Assembly (NCBI GenBank): GCA_973895155.1
Contig: OZ316897.1
Coordinates: forward strand, 18,538,001 to 18,602,000
DNA: 64,000 nucleotides
From: Marsupella aquatica
Lineage: Eukaryota; Marchantiophyta
Direction of reading: 5' to 3'
This document shows positions 51,640 through 64,000 of this stretch, piece after piece. A program made the position numbers and the translations under genes. The notes under the pieces are model-generated. The model had not been told where the DNA came from. It worked only from the letters and a program-made list of their open reading frames with translations, and ran no database searches. Numbering within the stretch: position 1 is the stretch's first letter; each line of letters begins with the position of its first letter.

Positions 51640-53210
51640 CAGACCTCGTTGAAGCAAGCCAATGTTCCTGCGGTAGACCTTAGCACAATTCACTGCTAGA
51701 CCATATATGATAGACCCTTAGCAATTGAGATGGAATACAACTCTACGCACATAGGGATTTGCCAAAGTAAAACTATTGCACACGTACACATTACTTACAA
51801 ATAAACCTCCATACACATGACAGTTGCAAATTCCTAATTAAAATTCCTGACTGAATCTAAATTTGTGAATCTAAATTTGTGCAGTACAACAATGTAGCAT
51901 ACTTTAAAATTTGCAAAACTGTAGTACGTTATTTCGGTGCTAGCCTCCTCCTAGCCTCTACCTAGGCTATGTAGTGAAAATGCAGCAAATCCTAACTTGA
52001 ACCCATCAAGTGTTTATTACTGCTAAACATTTCACAGCAACCCCATTTGATATTTGAAAGCCAAACTTGTCTAATCCAACCAATTCAATATTCACCCCAA
52101 GCCTATCAGCTATGTTAGGAGCCCTCCATTGTGCATTGTTGCATTGAACTGATGTTGTAGCCATGTCTCAGCTTCAGAGCGGGACCTGAAGGACCTTTGA
52201 TTTGCTCCACTAAAACCAGTCACCTGAGCCTCTACCTAGCTTCTCCCTAGTGTTGTAAATCCCATGACTCTTACCCTTTGAAACTGCATGTGCACATCTC
52301 CTCCTACCTTCTGGTATGCATGCATTGACAATCACACATCAAAATATGTTATCGAACACCATGAAAGCCCCATGCAAAATCTTGTGTGAAAGCAAATTAA
52401 CCTAATGAAAACCGCAATATGGGAAAAATCATGGACCAAATTGGAAGACATTAACCATATTGTCTTCACATAAGTTATTGTAGTCAAGTGACGATGGCCA
52501 CTATTTTGCAAATTCCTGAACCGAGTCGTTCAACCGTCCAGGGTTGGGCCATAAACTTCACATTAGTTGTTGTAAGTTAGTCAAAATATGAAGCAAAAAT
52601 TGGTTCTAGAAACTGCTACAAGAACTTCTGACAAAAAAGTGTTAGGGAGGTGATATTTGGTAAGAAACATTTTGTAAGGTCCTATCAGGTAAAAACATTT
52701 TGCCAAGGGTTCCATCAAGCATATACCTCAATGTATAGATGACTTTTGCAGGGGTAGACTATTTCATCAGTTACCGGTCGTTGATGTGAGTTATCAATTT
52801 AGGGTAATCTTCTATGTTATATTGTCCTGGCAGATGGACATGAGGTAGGTAATGGCAAAATCATATGTGAAAGGGCACATGTACTCATGAAAAAGCACAC
52901 GGATCCAAATGCAAACAAACAAAAGAGAGACACTTGTCACATGATCACTACTCTATATCTACTAGTGAATCCCAAAGTACAAATATAATGTCAAAGTGAT
53001 CATAAATTTGAACGCAGAGGAGACCAAGTTACCGTAAAAAGGACCGTTGGGCAATTGAAATTGCAATCAAACTAATAGTAGCGCTTGGCGCTGTTATAAT
53101 GACACACCTTAAATTAGATGCAATTGAATGAGTTTATTAATAAATAGTGCATGGTGCTATTATTACATATACAATAAATTTGGATGATTTCACTCTATAA
53201 CCAAGTTTTG
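51640..53210. other. Intergenic, no gene recognised
   Basis: AT-rich sequence with short frames only. No domain, RNA gene or clear repeat was identified. Confidence 0.5.
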
Positions 53211-53995
53211 TTAATATCTATTTTGGGTAATAACGGTGTGTTTTCTAGATAGTTGTAGAGAAGAGTAGACAGAAGTGTAGCAAATAAATTTTTGAACCAT
53301 CATAGCAAGGCAAACTGGTGGAATGCCCTTGTTGATCTGAGCTGAACGGTAAGGTACCTTAGGGGTTGCTGCATCAAGCTCTACGTATATTTCAACATCA
53401 GAGAGGTTACTTAGACGTGGTGTAATAACAGGCATTACTGAGTCCAAGGTAGACTCAACCAATTAATGAATTGTGATCCATAGGAGCATTCTGTAAATCC
53501 TGATTTGAGTCAAGAGTATGCAAACTATCAGGTTGCACATGAGCATTTGATGTTCCAGGCAGCGCCAACAATGACAGTAGAAAAAGTTCACATACTCATT
53601 GCTAGTAATTGGTGTAGACTGAAGTGCATGTATGATAAGTATAACTGATAGGAATGATGCAAGGAGACTCATCGAATGGAACATAGGCAGATTCACAACC
53701 TCATTAGTGGAAGGAAACCATACACAATAATTCAAACCATCAGCTGCATAATTATCCAACCAAATATCCTTTACGGGCACGTGCAATAAATTGCTCACCA
53801 TGAGGACGTTTCTCAAGTAGAGTGTGTACATATGCAACAACACCATAGGTACGGAGGTGTAGAATGTTGCTATGGTGTGGAAGACCAAAGGCCTGATGGA
53901 TTCATGCATTGGGTGCACAGTCCCCTCCAGGGTTAACAGCGGTAGGAGATCTGTTGGTGATGTATTGGAGATTTGCGATAGATTCAATTAACTGC
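53211..53995 (-). pseudogene. Copia integrase-tail and linker fragment
   Basis: In one minus-strand frame (about 53960-53750) the translation carries YITNRSPTAV, LHLRTYGVVAYVHT and EKRPHGEQFIARARKGYLVG, the Copia integrase tail. Near 53690 WFPSTNEVV fits the next conserved strand. Near 53345 RSAQINKGIPP resembles the linker before reverse transcriptase. Frames shift repeatedly and no reverse transcriptase follows. It is a short degraded scrap unrelated in detail to the nested elements. Confidence 0.6.
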
Positions 53996-56514
53996 AACAG
54001 CATGAGTATATGTCATGAAACAACATCAGCGGCAGACAGGGGCCAACAGAGCTAATAGGGGCACAACCTAACTGAGCTGGAATGTACAAGGCGCGGACTT
54101 GATGGCAACCAAGTGTCAACGTCGACAGCTGCAACATCTAACTACGTGGAAGAAAAAATGACAGCAAGCTAGATGTCATTAAATTTGAATGCAACCTAAA
54201 CTCTCTACACATATCTATATGGTATAGCAGGTTAGTCCCTTCAAATTGTATGTCAGAATTAAGGAATATCACAGTGAGAAATATTGAGAGTGTCATATTC
54301 TCATAATAGTAACTTCAGTCTAAGTAGTGCCGGGCACTTATAAATAGGTCTTTCTAGACAAATGTCTTTTTTTAAGTATATTATAGTTGTTCTCGGGGGT
54401 TAATTTAGTGTATATTTTGGTATTTTATATTCCCATTTTAAAACCACAAAACCTATTATATAATGGGAATATTCCAAAAATATTCTATATTTTCAATATC
54501 AATGATCTATTTTATTTTATTAACGGTATATATTAGAGAATATCCTATAAATATGAATTTATAATACATGTACATTCTTTTGTTTTCTACACTTTTAAAA
54601 AATTTAGCTAATTTTTATCAAAAATACCTATTTTGGATCGCACGTGGTTCCTACAATTTTTGATAATCAACCCCCCTGAACAATTGTTAAGTTCATAAAA
54701 AAGATCAAATTTCATCTCTGAAAGGAGAAATGTTTTTTGTTTCTTGCCATAAAACTCATGTTTTCTTTGACCATTTTCCTGTTATGATGTTTCCTGTTTC
54801 ATGTCACTCAGATCTGGCCCTCTATAGGCTAGGTGAGCCTTTTTCATTCTTGACTATTCTATGCTTGTTTATATAGTACTGGACTTGCATCAATTCAGAT
54901 CTCTGAGATTGTGCAGCCATTGAGTCTCTTGTAGAGTCAAGCATGCCCTCTGGAGGTGGACATGTAGTGTGACACCTCTTTGCCATACCAGTTAGAAGTC
55001 TGAGGCAACTGTCCATGACATTGGAGTAGTTAATCATCATAGAAGCCATTGCTCTAGAGGAACAAGTGGTGGAGCTAGTGTATGAAGCAGAGAATTCCAT
55101 TCAATATCATCAACAGTCTTATTTTAATTAATGAAGCATAGAATTCTATTCAATATCATCAACAGCTATTTAATTAATGACATTGAATTTGTTTTGAACC
55201 CAAATGGATTGCGACTCTTTGAGTTCTTCGATCTGATGCAAGGTTCAAGGTTCAAGCCAGGGCATTTGCTCTCAGCCCAATGTAACTAACCTGACTCTTG
55301 GCGTCAATACCAATTGATAAGTAACATGAAGGCTATGTCTAACTACTTTGAACGGGTGCACTTTCAACTTGAATTTTGGTCGGCATGATAGATGACGACC
55401 TGCCGGGGGGCCATTTGGAAGTGGAGGTGGTGAAGGGCTGTCTGGAGGGGGACCTGGTGGAGGAGGATTACCGCAAGGATTTGGTTAGTCATTAACATAG
55501 TATCCTGTTTGCCGTTAACATATATAGTAGTCTCTTCTAGTGTAACAGATTTTAGTAGACACTTGCAAATCATCATTACACCATATGTAGTATAGATAGT
55601 TATTATGTACAGACATTGTTTAGAGTCTTTATAGAATTGCCATCTAGGCATTCATGGGACCCATCCCTATTATTTATCTTTCAGGCTAAATTATAAGAGT
55701 CATTCATTTGTGAATTTGTTTTACATACCCGTTTGCATATCAATAAACTTTCACCCCATCATGAAATTTCTCTTATTTCAAAATTTTGCAAGTTTAAATT
55801 TCTCATGGATTACATAATCCTACCTATGTACAAATACACTACAAATGTGTTGAACTTTTTTATAGGTAATGGTCTCAAGATGGACCATTAGTGCTTATAA
55901 AGGTCGACCATATGTCGGACCATGTATGCAAGGAGGCATAGGGGAGACTATGTAGGTGTATTTGCCCACCACGAACGCATTGGCCAATGTTAAGGTTGTC
56001 AGCCACGTCAACCCAATACCCTGCATGCCAAATCCATCTGCTGCAACTTTATAAGGTGCAAAACCCATCTCTATGTTCTACTACACACCCTATACATACA
56101 GTTCAATCTTAGTGACATGTAATCATTGGGAAAATGGCTAGTGTGAACTTATTAGTGAATGAACAAGTGAATGTCCCACCTGAAGGAAAACTAAATGTGC
56201 CTGGTGGCACAATTGATAGGCCAAGACGAATAAAAATCAACTCACGGAAAATGCAAGTGCCTCCAACCCACTAGGTGGCCCCCCACCGGGGCTATCTCAC
56301 TGGCCGGTCTTTAGGAGTGTCCCCTACAGTAGGTTAAGCTAGTGTTCTGCTGCCTCTCTTCCCTGGCCTCACCTCTATATCTTGGTGCCGCACCCCGGCC
56401 GCGCCGCCCCAACCCCCCCCCCCCTTCCCAGCACTCCGACCTTTGGTCCACTTTGGGTGTTGTCCCCCTTTGGGCCACCCTGTTGTCAAAATTTCAATAG
56501 GATGTTTCAAGGCA
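53996..56514. other. Intergenic, AT-rich, with a 49-bp tandem duplication
   Basis: Very AT-rich at 54340-54620. A 49-bp duplication (AGAATTCYATTCAATATCATC at 55091 and 55140) is present. A C-homopolymer-rich stretch lies near 56405-56425. Frames are short; one minus frame at 54822-55100 has no recognisable family. Confidence 0.5.
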
Positions 56515-56691
56515 AAAACAAACGCGAGTGCCTCGTTGTGTGAATGGTACAGTAAAGGTGGACTTGCTGCTTTTTAGTACCAATCCAAGATTATTAAAGT
56601 TTTCTCATTGAATCATTAAAGCAGGTTGGGATTGTTTATTCTACGAGTGGCAGTAACTCTTCACAGTCAGATCATGTCAGAAATGACTGGT

Positions 56692-56738
56692 AGCCTGTTA
56701 CGTATGGAAAACGTGACATGGACGTCACTCGCTGAGCA
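56692..56738 (+). promoter_or_regulatory. Conserved ACGT-core cluster upstream of UGT-C
   Basis: GTTACGTATGGAAAACGTGAC and GGACGTCACTCGCTGAG match the block upstream of UGT-A with one substitution. It lies about 200-250 bp before the ATG; in copy C an additional stretch separates it from the start. Confidence 0.5.
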
Positions 56739-56939
56739 AATTGTGTGAAAGCCAACTGGTGCAAAATATGTCTTCAGTGCCAGCTCCAATAATATCTCAA
56801 AGTGATGGATTGTCAATCAAATCGATCATAACAGTGAAGTTTTTGGGGTGACAGTGGAGGTGAATTGAGTATTACACACGACGAGAGCAGATTTTCATAG
56901 GATAATTGATACCTGGTGAGTAATTAACATTGAGGCTGA

Positions 56940-59900
56940 ATGGCTTCCCTTGATCGTCAGCCGCATGCACTGGTGATTCCTCTGCCGCATCAGGGGCATT
57001 GGAATCCCATGAAGATATTCATTCTACAGCTTGTGAGTAGGCACATATCAGTCACAGTGTTGTGCACACCCGATCAGATCTCGGAGCTGCAGCAATTGAA
57101 GGGTGAAGAAAACTTCGATAGGTTGCATTATTTAGAGCTTGTGGAAGCTTTCAGTGATCCTCCGAAACAGAGACTCGTGAAGCCAGTTACAACATTAACG
57201 CTGATGAAGGAGGAGTTTTGGACGCAGCCAGCTTTGAAGGAGAACCTCATTGCACAGAAATCTGCCGGATCTGGACCCACTTTCCTCGTCGCTGACATGT
57301 TCTTGTATTGGACTCAGGTATTCCGGATGCTATGCCTCCGCTGCCCAACTGTAGATTCTTCGTCGCTGCTGGCCCATAGTCTACCTCAATTTAATGCTCG
57401 ATTGCTCAAAACTTTTCCACTTTGTTTGAACGAAAGTCTTTACGACACTTTCGTGTTTGTTGGTCTATCCTCTATGCCTTTGATCAACAGTTGCTGCTCT
57501 TCCCCAGTGCTCTCCCCTCTCTTAGCTCACTGGACACCCGTACTAGTTCAGGTGCACGGCATTTTCTCAAATCTGAACACCAAATTTGAACTGATTACCC
57601 TTCACCGAATGCCTTCAATTATCGTTGTTGCATTCCAATATCCTCGTGCTGTTCGACTCTCTTAGGTTGTGCCCATGTAGGTCGTTCAGTTGTCCAACAG
57701 ACGGACAAGGGTTCGACAGTGTTCCGATCACACAGATAATCCTATTGCACCCCATAGACGCCTTTGTTAGTTCATTACGTTCATAGATACAAACTGTGGT
57801 GTTGACTGCTGTGGATTCATCCCTGTAGTGATGCGAGAATTTGGTGCGTGAGTGCAGGACATTGCAGATCAGTTGGGAATTCCCAGGTACACATATTTCA
57901 CAACGCCGACGACTTTCCCACTGTTAGTTCTGCACGCCCCGGATCTGATTGCTTATGATCCGAGCGTCACTCAGAAACCCGATGTGGAGGTGAACTTAAC
58001 AGGGATGAAATTATTTCGTGCTTCTGACATCTGCACTGCGGTATTTGCAATCCCAGAAACGTACACATTACATTCAAAATATCTTTCAAAGGCAGCTGGA
58101 ATTCTGATTAACTCTTGGGAATCATACGAGGTGGAAGAAGTTAAAGCTCTTCGCACTTGCCTGGAGAAAGTTGTGGGCGATGCCAAGGTACGGGATGGGT
58201 GCTCCTCATTGGCGTGATTTTCTAGTACTCATAGCGAATCCTGATTGCCGGCTGAAACGAATCGATCTGCCAGCTTAGAAATATATTTATTAAATGAGCA
58301 AGTCAAGTGTCTAGAGGAGCTCTGGTTTCCCAAGCCCTGGTCCTACAATCACGAAAGCCTGACGAAGAGAGAGGAGCGCCGGCGAAAGTGTGGGGAACAG
58401 ATGAATGAATGTACAAGATTTTGGGGTCCAAGAGGCCAAACCAACTGGCAGAGGTTGCAGAAATGGCGTTCGACGAGCCAAAAGAAGGGAAATGGGATCT
58501 AACCTCCTCATGAAACCTACAACAAATCATAGCAAATTGTCCCCCGTAATCATCTGCGAGGGCCGGGATAGCAAAAGCCTAGAATGAAGAAAGTATGTGA
58601 ATTACTTAGATCCTCCAGATTGAGCACTCCTCCAACAGAACAAAAACTTGAGAAACCAAATGCAGGCTGCTCTGGTCTCTGTCTCATTTTCTTGAAGATG
58701 TGTGCAGGTCCCCAGCATACATCTCATTGGGCCTCTACAGTGGCTTCCAGTTCACCGTGGCGTTGAAAGCAGGAGAGAGGCGACGGCAGAGACGGACGAC
58801 TCAGGATGCTTGCGCTTTCTCGACACACAACCCGCAAGGTCTGTTCTATACGTCTGCTTTGGCAGCGCGGCAGAGCTTGACCAAACCTCCGTAACCGAGC
58901 TGGCACGAGCGCTGGAGCTTTGTGAAGAGCCCTTCTTGTGGATCTTGCCACGCCCAAATCGAAGCAGAAACTCGATATCCTATGATGTGTCCGACATTCT
59001 TCCGCAAGGCTTTCAATCGAGAACCAAGGAACGAGGACTCGTGTGCCCAGACTGGGCTCCACAGCAGGAGATCCTTGCACATTCATCGGTGGGCGGTTTC
59101 ATTTCTCATTGTGGCTGGAATTCATTAGTGGAAACTATCCTCGCCGGCGTTGCTGTTATCGCATGGCCCTATTGGGGTGACCAATTCATGAACGCCAGGT
59201 ATGTGGTGGATCTTGAGATCATGAGCTCCTCGTTCCTGCACCTCCTCTCCTACTAAGCTGAAAAATGTGTTAAGAGTTTACCAACAGATAAATCAATTTC
59301 ACGGCATTCTCAATTTCATCAAGTTGAGAGTCATGACATTGATTAAAGTCATGCCACTCTCTGGCTTACTATGATTGTCATCAATTTCATGGCTCTACTC
59401 AATAAATAGTAGTAGATAGTGATGCTTGGCTGCTGTCACTTTTTCCAAAACCTTCACTTCTTCAGTCGCCTTTGGATCCTTAAGAACTGTTTGTGACTTC
59501 GTGAGGTCTACCTCCATTTGGCGTGATCACAAGGGGTATATGTCTGCATTAATTGGCGGAACAAGTGAATTAATTTATTAGGTTCTGAAACGAGAGATTC
59601 GCAAACTGAAGTTTCCTTTCTCTGTCTTCGTGCACGAATGCACTCCTGAGCTCTTGACAGAGTCCTTCATAGTCAGAGAGGCTTCAACTTTTCTGATCTT
59701 CTGAAGGGTGCTGAAATCCGCTTAGGCCTAGATCGAGAGTCTATGGATTGAAGGACCTAATCCTTGAAGGGTTCGTGTGGTGCAGATTCGTGGTCGAAGT
59801 GGCAAAAGTAGGAGTGCGGATACAGCCGACTGCTGATGGTGCGTTCGAGGCAGGGGAGATTGCCAAGGCTGTGAGAACGCTTATGAATTCAGACGAAGGG

Positions 59901-60023
59901 AAGGAGAAGAAGCTGAGAATCCAAGAGCTGAAGAGAGCAGTAGAAATGGCAGTTGGGGAGGGTGGGTCTTCGCTCAGAGCTCTTCAAGACTTTCAAGCAG
60001 AAGTGTCTAGTCTAGCTTATTGA
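56940..60023 (+). CDS. UDP-glycosyltransferase, family 1, four exons (UGT-C)
   Basis: Exons 56940-57317, 57858-58187, 58708-59198 and 59786-60023 join in frame to 478 residues; the last exon ends LAY and is two codons longer than in UGT-A and UGT-B. Catalytic His and Asp and an intact PSPG box (WAPQQEIL...VGGFISHCGWNS...PYWGDQ) are present, so it looks functional. Exon 1 is nearly the same as UGT-B, whereas the second half of exon 2 (AVFAIPETYTLHSKYLSKAA) is the same as UGT-A. This mosaic pattern points to gene conversion or unequal crossing over. Acceptor unknown. Confidence 0.9.
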
Positions 60024-60889
60024 TTTGTTATGATGGGATCTACAGTAGTTCTATGAGCAAAACGTTTTCTTTGAGCTTGCTGGTCCCCTGTCATCACTAG
60101 GGGCTCTCAACCTCAAAATTTGATGGACCTCAAGTTAGTAGTTAAGGTTAGTGGGGGAAATGCTTATGGACTAACAAATTCATAATCTACAGTGTTTTGC
60201 CATAAAATTGTGAACATAAGTCAATGTAGAGGCCAGTGAAAAAAATGGATTTGAGAGGCCTTACTTGCCCAACTTGTGCTGATATAGATAGTGATATGGA
60301 TAGTAAGAGATGCTCAGTGGAAGAGATGCTCAGTGGAAGTGATGCCCAGCAAAAGTGAGATTGTCATAGTAAATGATGTTAAGTGGAAATGTTATCCAGT
60401 GGAAGGGACACACTGACTTTGAGCAAAGCAAAAGTGGTATGTTCATAGTAGTATGTGATGTAAGTGGAAGTGTTGTCAAGCCGAAGTGATCTTGAGCATG
60501 CGTGAGATGGTTTGGCAGTCAAATGCTGAGTCGGCAACTCAACCTGGCAACTGGATTTCAAATAATGTGTGAGCTGTGGGGAGACTGATGGGTTGGGCAT
60601 GGAAATGGTGCACAGGTTTTGGATCAACATGCCTATAGGAGCTCAAAGGAATGAGAGTTTAACTTTCACAACTTCTTGAAAAAAAAACAATATTGTTTCT
60701 TCGCCCATCATTTTAACATAAAGGAGTGTAGATCATGCTGCAAGGGGCTATTAATGTCCTAGTAACTAGAAGCTAATTCACTTTAACCCTGGAAAAGTTT
60801 TTCCTCTTACTATTTTTCATTTTTTTGCCTTGAATACCAAAAGCTAACCCATCCAACACAGATTAGACCATCAACTTGAGCATTCACCT

Positions 60890-61110
60890 TTGTAGGGTAG
60901 CCCACAAGGGGGGTCATACGAGTGAGGGAGGGTTGGACCAGAGAGCAGACTAGCCAAGGGCTGAGGAGAATCCAGGACTGTCACCACTACACCCCACCAC
61001 ACACACACTCACCTTTCGCAACCCGTGCATGTGGAGGGGGGATTGAACCTGGGATCTCTGGGTTCTAGGTTCATCCCCGGGTGACCCATAGCCCTTATAA
61101 TACAATAATG
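60890..61110 (-). mobile_element. Possible tRNA-derived SINE
   Basis: On the minus strand GGTTCAATCC (near 61042) fits the B-box consensus of RNA polymerase III promoters and TATGGGTCACCCGG upstream (near 61085) loosely fits an A box. A GT-rich and GC-rich body follows. No poly-A tail or target duplication was recognised, so this is tentative. Confidence 0.3.
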
Positions 61111-62589
61111 CAGAGGTTGAGTTTCATTAGGAATGGGTTTAGGTTACACCTTTTATGGTGAGTACATTTTACACCACCACAGGACAAGAATGACCAATAG
61201 GTTTATAGGAGGGTTATTATTTAATTTAATCTTGTTTAGGGAGAAAGAACTCCAAAAAAACTCCAAAGACACTACACGGAGAAAAACACTCAAAATCTTT
61301 GCTGGGGAGCGAATCATATCCAATAACCGCCCGACTCAACGAACGCTTGTTTGGCGGGAGTATCAAGTGGTCGTCACTGACTCATCATGCAACTTGCCCC
61401 ACTGGCCGCCACCCCTACAGCAGCCGTCCGCGTGGCAGTCTGCCGTAGAATCCGAGCAAGGAACAATCATACAAGCCGTCCGATTAGAATCGACAGGATG
61501 TGCCCCTCCTTCGATGTGGGAGCAGTCCAGTCAAACCCTTTTACTGTGGACATTCAAGACGAATGTATTTTCTGGTGTAAATGTTTTTCAAACATGCCAT
61601 TACAGCCGTCAGAGTTCCTAGGTTTAAGGGAACCGTCAGATTTGAGCAATAAATGCGTAAAAAAGAAGAAGTTTTTTGTACTCGTCGCTCAGGTTAGAAT
61701 TTGGCGAAAATTGGCCAGCATTATTAAAAAGGCCGGTCCAGTCTGGTCCGCTGGGTCCAGAGGGCTGTTGCGGGTCTACCATTGTCACAATATTCTTGAT
61801 CTAACGGCTGAGAAGCTTGAAGCAGTCATCATGCACGGGTTTGGACTGTCGGGAACAACTCCGTACAGCACGGGGGAACAGACCCAATATGGTCTTTGGA
61901 GTAAAAAGGAGGAAACTAACATACCCGCTCTCAATTTCTTGCCTCCCACTCACGACCGTAAACCACACCTTTTTTGTTTTCCTTTTTCTTTCTAAAATCG
62001 AGACCCAAAGTCTCATCAATAGACCTGATCCTAATTACACAGCATAGGGTATAGTGTGCTGCGTGATAAGGGTCCTCTGATTCAAAAACATTTCCAGACC
62101 ATGATGATTGAGTGTGTTTTTCTACATACTTGGCTACAACATTTTAATGTGCAATTATGAGGACACCGTCAATATCACCCAAGTCCCAAGAGGATAAAAG
62201 TCATTGAAACAAAAGAAACAAACGGCAAACTGCTGTTGGAGCAATCCCACGAAAGCACGAAGCGCACAAGTGGTCAGGCCATTGCAGCCTGCCTCCCTCA
62301 ACCTCTGAGTGCTACTTAGTTTTGCACAACAAGTTACCCTGAAACCTACTCTTCAATAAATTCTACCATTTGTCCCCTGTTGTCCTGGGCTATCCCTCCC
62401 TCAGAGTACTTGAGCTTACTCTTACTTGAACAATCTTCAGTCCTATGTCTAGTGTTAAACGGTTTCTTGTTGCTTAACAATCCAGCGCTAATTAGAGACT
62501 GAAAATCTGCTGGTGTGGTCGCCACTAATATCCTCTCCCTGGATGTAAATGTATGTTGTTCTCTCTGGACCTGGTTTGCTTACTTTGTG
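61111..62589. other. Intergenic, no firm gene
   Basis: An ATG frame at 61387-61995 (202 residues) has no recognisable motif, and other frames overlap it. I see no RNA gene. The tandem array begins near 62590. Confidence 0.45.
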
Positions 62590-64000
62590 TGGCTCTTTCT
62601 AATAAATTGGTCCTTTTTGCTGAGAAAAAACAAAGGGAAAAGATTCCCCAAACAAGTTCACTCGTTCAAAAGATTATATTGCAGGAAACTAATAAACATT
62701 AACTACAGTAGAACAATTACCCAATCCTTAGTGTCTATGTAGTTTGCAAATTAATATGCAGTCTATTGAGGGTGTCCAAGTTCTGTAGGATTTGGACACC
62801 AAGGATGCGCTCCATTGTCACCCAAAGGAAAAACAGAGAAAAAATAAAATCTCCCAACAACTTCTTTTGCTCGCAAGATTTGGAATTTCATGAAGCATTA
62901 AAAATCCACTGGAACAAATTACCCAATCCATCGTGGCCATCTATTTTGCAAATTAATATGCACTCTATTGAGGGTCTTCAAGTTCTGTAGGATTTGGTCC
63001 AATTCTCCAACGAGAAAGAAAACTCAAAATCTCCCCACAACTTCATTTGTTTACAAGATTCTGAATGTCATGACGTTATTAAAGATTCACTTGAACAAAT
63101 TACCCAATCCGTTGTACCCATGTTATTTTGCAAATTAATTTGCAGTTAATCGGGGGTCTCCAAGTTCTGGAGGACTTGGTCATTTTCACCCACAGCAAAA
63201 TCAAAGGAAAAAATTTCTCAACAACTTCATTCGTTCACAAGATTCAGAATTTCAGGACCCTATTAGAGATTCACTCCAGCAGATTAATTGGTCCTTTTCA
63301 CCCAAAGCAAAACAACAAAGGCTAAAAGATCGCCCGACAAGTTTCCTTGGTGCACAAGGTTCGGAATTTCTGGACCGCATTAAAGGTTCACTCCAACAAA
63401 TTAATTGGTCCATTTCACCCAAAGCAAAAACAAGGGCTAAAAGATCGCCCAACAAGTTTCGTTCGTGCACAAGGTTCGGAATTTCAGGACCCTGTTAAAG
63501 ATTCACTCCAACCAATTAATTGGTCCTTTTCACCCAAAGCAAACAACAAAGGCTAAAAGATCGCCCAACAAGTATCATTCGTGCACAAGGTTCGGCATTT
63601 CAGGACCCTATTAAAGGTTCAGTCCAACAAATTAATTGGTCCATTTGACCCAAAGCAAAAAACAAAGGCCAAAAGATCGCCCAACAAGTTTCATTCGTTC
63701 TCACAAGGTTCGGAATTTCAGGACCCTATTAAAGGTTCAACAAATTAATTGGTCCATTTCACCCAAAGCAAAAGCAAAGTCTAAAAAATGGCCCAACAAG
63801 TTTCATTCGTGCACAAGGTTCGGAATTTCAGGACCCTATTAAAGGTTCAGTCCAACAAATTAATTGGTCCCTTTCACCCAAAGCAAAAAAGCAAAGGCTA
63901 AAAGATCGCCCAAAAAGTTTTCATTCGTTCTCGCAAGGTTCGGAATTTCAGGACCCTCATGAAGATTCACTCTCGAGCAAACAACCCAATCCGTGGTTTC
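62590..64000 (+). repeat. Tandem satellite array with two unit lengths
   Basis: From 63284 to 63860, TTAATTGGTCC recurs at 63284, 63401, 63516, 63632, 63745 and 63860, a period of 113-117 bp. To the left, units of about 180-200 bp (ACCCAATCC at 62719, 62921, 63102) share the same left part but have about 70 bp more (CAAATTAATATGCA...CAAGTTCTGTAGGA). The array continues past the window; at 63984 ACCCAATCC reappears, so the long form returns. Confidence 0.85.

Larger units (their letters stand above)
56515..60615 (+). repeat. Segmental duplication copy C (UGT unit)
   Basis: The segment parallels copy A from about 56515 to 60614, including promoter block, four exons, introns and 3' flank. It lacks the MITE-like element: at 60030 the sequence passes directly from GATGGGATCTACAG to TAGTTCTATGAGC. 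The right breakpoint (GGTGCACAG) is the same as in copy A. Confidence 0.85.

Noticed and set aside
61387-61995. 202-residue ATG frame
   Set aside because: No recognisable motif or homologue, overlapped by another frame; kept only as a note.
63128-63842. Several open frames of 65-72 residues in the 62.6-64 kb array
   Set aside because: They are readings of a 115-bp satellite whose period is not a multiple of three; the apparent protein similarity is repeat structure.

Overview
This window is nuclear DNA of a land plant. It holds UDP-glycosyltransferase genes with a 44-residue PSPG box, Copia retrotransposons primed by initiator-Met tRNA, and GT-AG introns. The four-exon glycosyltransferases, the DUF7869/DUF8039-type transposase-like gene and the very high transposon load suggest a non-flowering lineage (bryophyte, lycophyte or fern), but sequence alone does not fix the species.

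Layout. 1-4640: decayed plus-strand Copia element. 4954-6990 (minus): 5'-truncated reverse transcriptase / nuclease / RNase H N-domain retroelement. 7102-7383: a 3' LTR with its polypurine tract. 7960-12274: segmental duplication copy A with a four-exon glycosyltransferase (UGT-A). 12900-15000: LRR gene, only its last exon secure. 15710-42249: one 26.5-kb nest of transposons. Its outer shell is a minus-strand Copia with 345-bp LTRs and GTTTC target duplications. Its gag is broken twice: by a younger, almost complete Copia (20320-26974, 332-bp LTRs, ACTTC duplications) and by a 13.2-kb insertion (27095-40315) after the first base pair of codons of gag. 42250-47140: no recognisable gene. 47143-47585: fragment of a third Copia. 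47590-51390: inverted duplication copy B with UGT-B. 53211-53995: Copia scrap. 56515-60615: duplication copy C with UGT-C. 62590-64000: tandem satellite array running off the window.

The most unusual object is the 13.2-kb insertion. It carries two divergent genes. One (29964-33668, minus) is a 1,234-residue protein with three DUF8039-like repeats followed by a DUF7869 DDE-like core. The other (35044-39788, plus) is a three-exon protein of about 1,200 residues ending in an amino-methyltransferase-like fold. Around both genes lie at least 15 copies of a 17-bp dyad, consensus CTCGAGATCRTCTCGAG (7-bp arms, 3-bp spacer). Arms keep their complementarity while their sequence changes. The spacer orientation flips between the two genes so that it follows transcription. 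In the plus gene the dyads sit in introns, close to both splice sites. I know of no described system with this arrangement.

The three glycosyltransferases are full-length paralogues on a repeated unit of about 4 kb with shared breakpoints. UGT-C looks mosaic: B-like in exon 1 and A-like in exon 2. Exon joins, frameshifts and boundaries are read by eye; no alignment or database search was run.
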